From assembly GCA_023382135.1 (NCBI GenBank), contig JAMCQK010000162.1, forward strand, positions 1 to 5,217: 5,217 nucleotides of DNA, written 5' to 3'. Of this stretch, positions 5,100 through 5,217 are shown piece after piece. The translations under genes were made by a program, and so were the position numbers. This stretch comes from Deinococcus sp. (lineage in GTDB: Bacteria > Deinococcota > Deinococci > Deinococcales > Thermaceae). The notes beneath the pieces are model-generated. The model had not been told where the DNA came from. It made no database searches and worked only from the letters and a program-made list of their open reading frames with translations. Numbering within the stretch: the stretch's first letter is position 1; every line of letters begins with the position of its first letter.

Positions 5100-5217
5100 G
5101 CCTGCTCGGCAGTAAGCGAATCGATACTGCCCAAGATTCCCGACTTTTCCTGGTTGCTCACCAGCCAGGTGCCTCCCGCGTTCTTAGGCCCGTCGTAAAC
5201 CTCTTCCAGCAACTCCA
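5091..5217. repeat. 127-bp exact direct repeat, terminal copy fused to the HD gene
   Basis: Identical to 3501-3627, running to the last base of the window. It joins the DinB gene's 5' part (minus strand) to the HD hydrolase gene. The joint is at the palindrome GGCCTCGAGGCC (5091-5102). Bases 5085-5090 (AGGAT and neighbours) no longer match the DinB copy. No complete gene is formed across the joint because the two frames differ. Confidence 0.97.

Overview
The window looks like a piece of a moderately high-G+C bacterial chromosome that uses GTG and TTG starts freely. The gene styles (a CysK, a DUF3565 mini-protein, a FUN14 membrane protein, DinB-fold proteins and a RAYT remnant) would fit Acidobacteriota, but this is an impression from family resemblance and not a proven placement. 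No CRISPR array, tRNA or rRNA gene was found.

Left half (1-2337, + strand): a cysteine synthase (cysK type), a 64-residue DUF3565 protein with paired CxH/CxxC motifs 23 nt downstream, and a complete acyl-CoA dehydrogenase after a 37-nt gap. The first two look co-transcribed. The third may be, but it has no clear Shine-Dalgarno sequence and its start region could hold its own signals.

Middle (2338-4166): two related copies of an intergenic repeat with 10-bp terminal inverted repeats (2344-2478 and, inverted, 4058-4166) bracket a minus-strand pair. The pair is a FUN14-family membrane protein followed, 32 nt later and after a perfect AAGGAGGT, by a 386-residue protein with two DinB-like four-helix domains and a very basic, histone-H1-like tail. 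The left repeat lies between the convergent ACAD and DinB genes. The right repeat lies between the FUN14 gene and a broken DUF1801 gene upstream of it.

Right part (4166-5217, all minus strand): a DUF1801 (YdhG-like) gene broken by exactly two one-base shifts, a 25-codon remnant of the N-terminus of a REP-associated tyrosine transposase (RAYT), and the C-terminal part of an HD-superfamily hydrolase. The hydrolase stops abruptly at a palindromic GGCCTCGAGGCC. From there to the window end (5091-5217), 127 bp repeat 3501-3627 (the DinB gene's 5' part) exactly. This is either the novel junction of a 1590-bp tandem duplication or an assembly or amplification artefact.

The most interesting signals are the two-copy REP/MITE-like repeat together with a RAYT remnant, the double-DinB protein with its basic tail, and the duplication junction. 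I see no convincing complete new defence or biosynthetic system.
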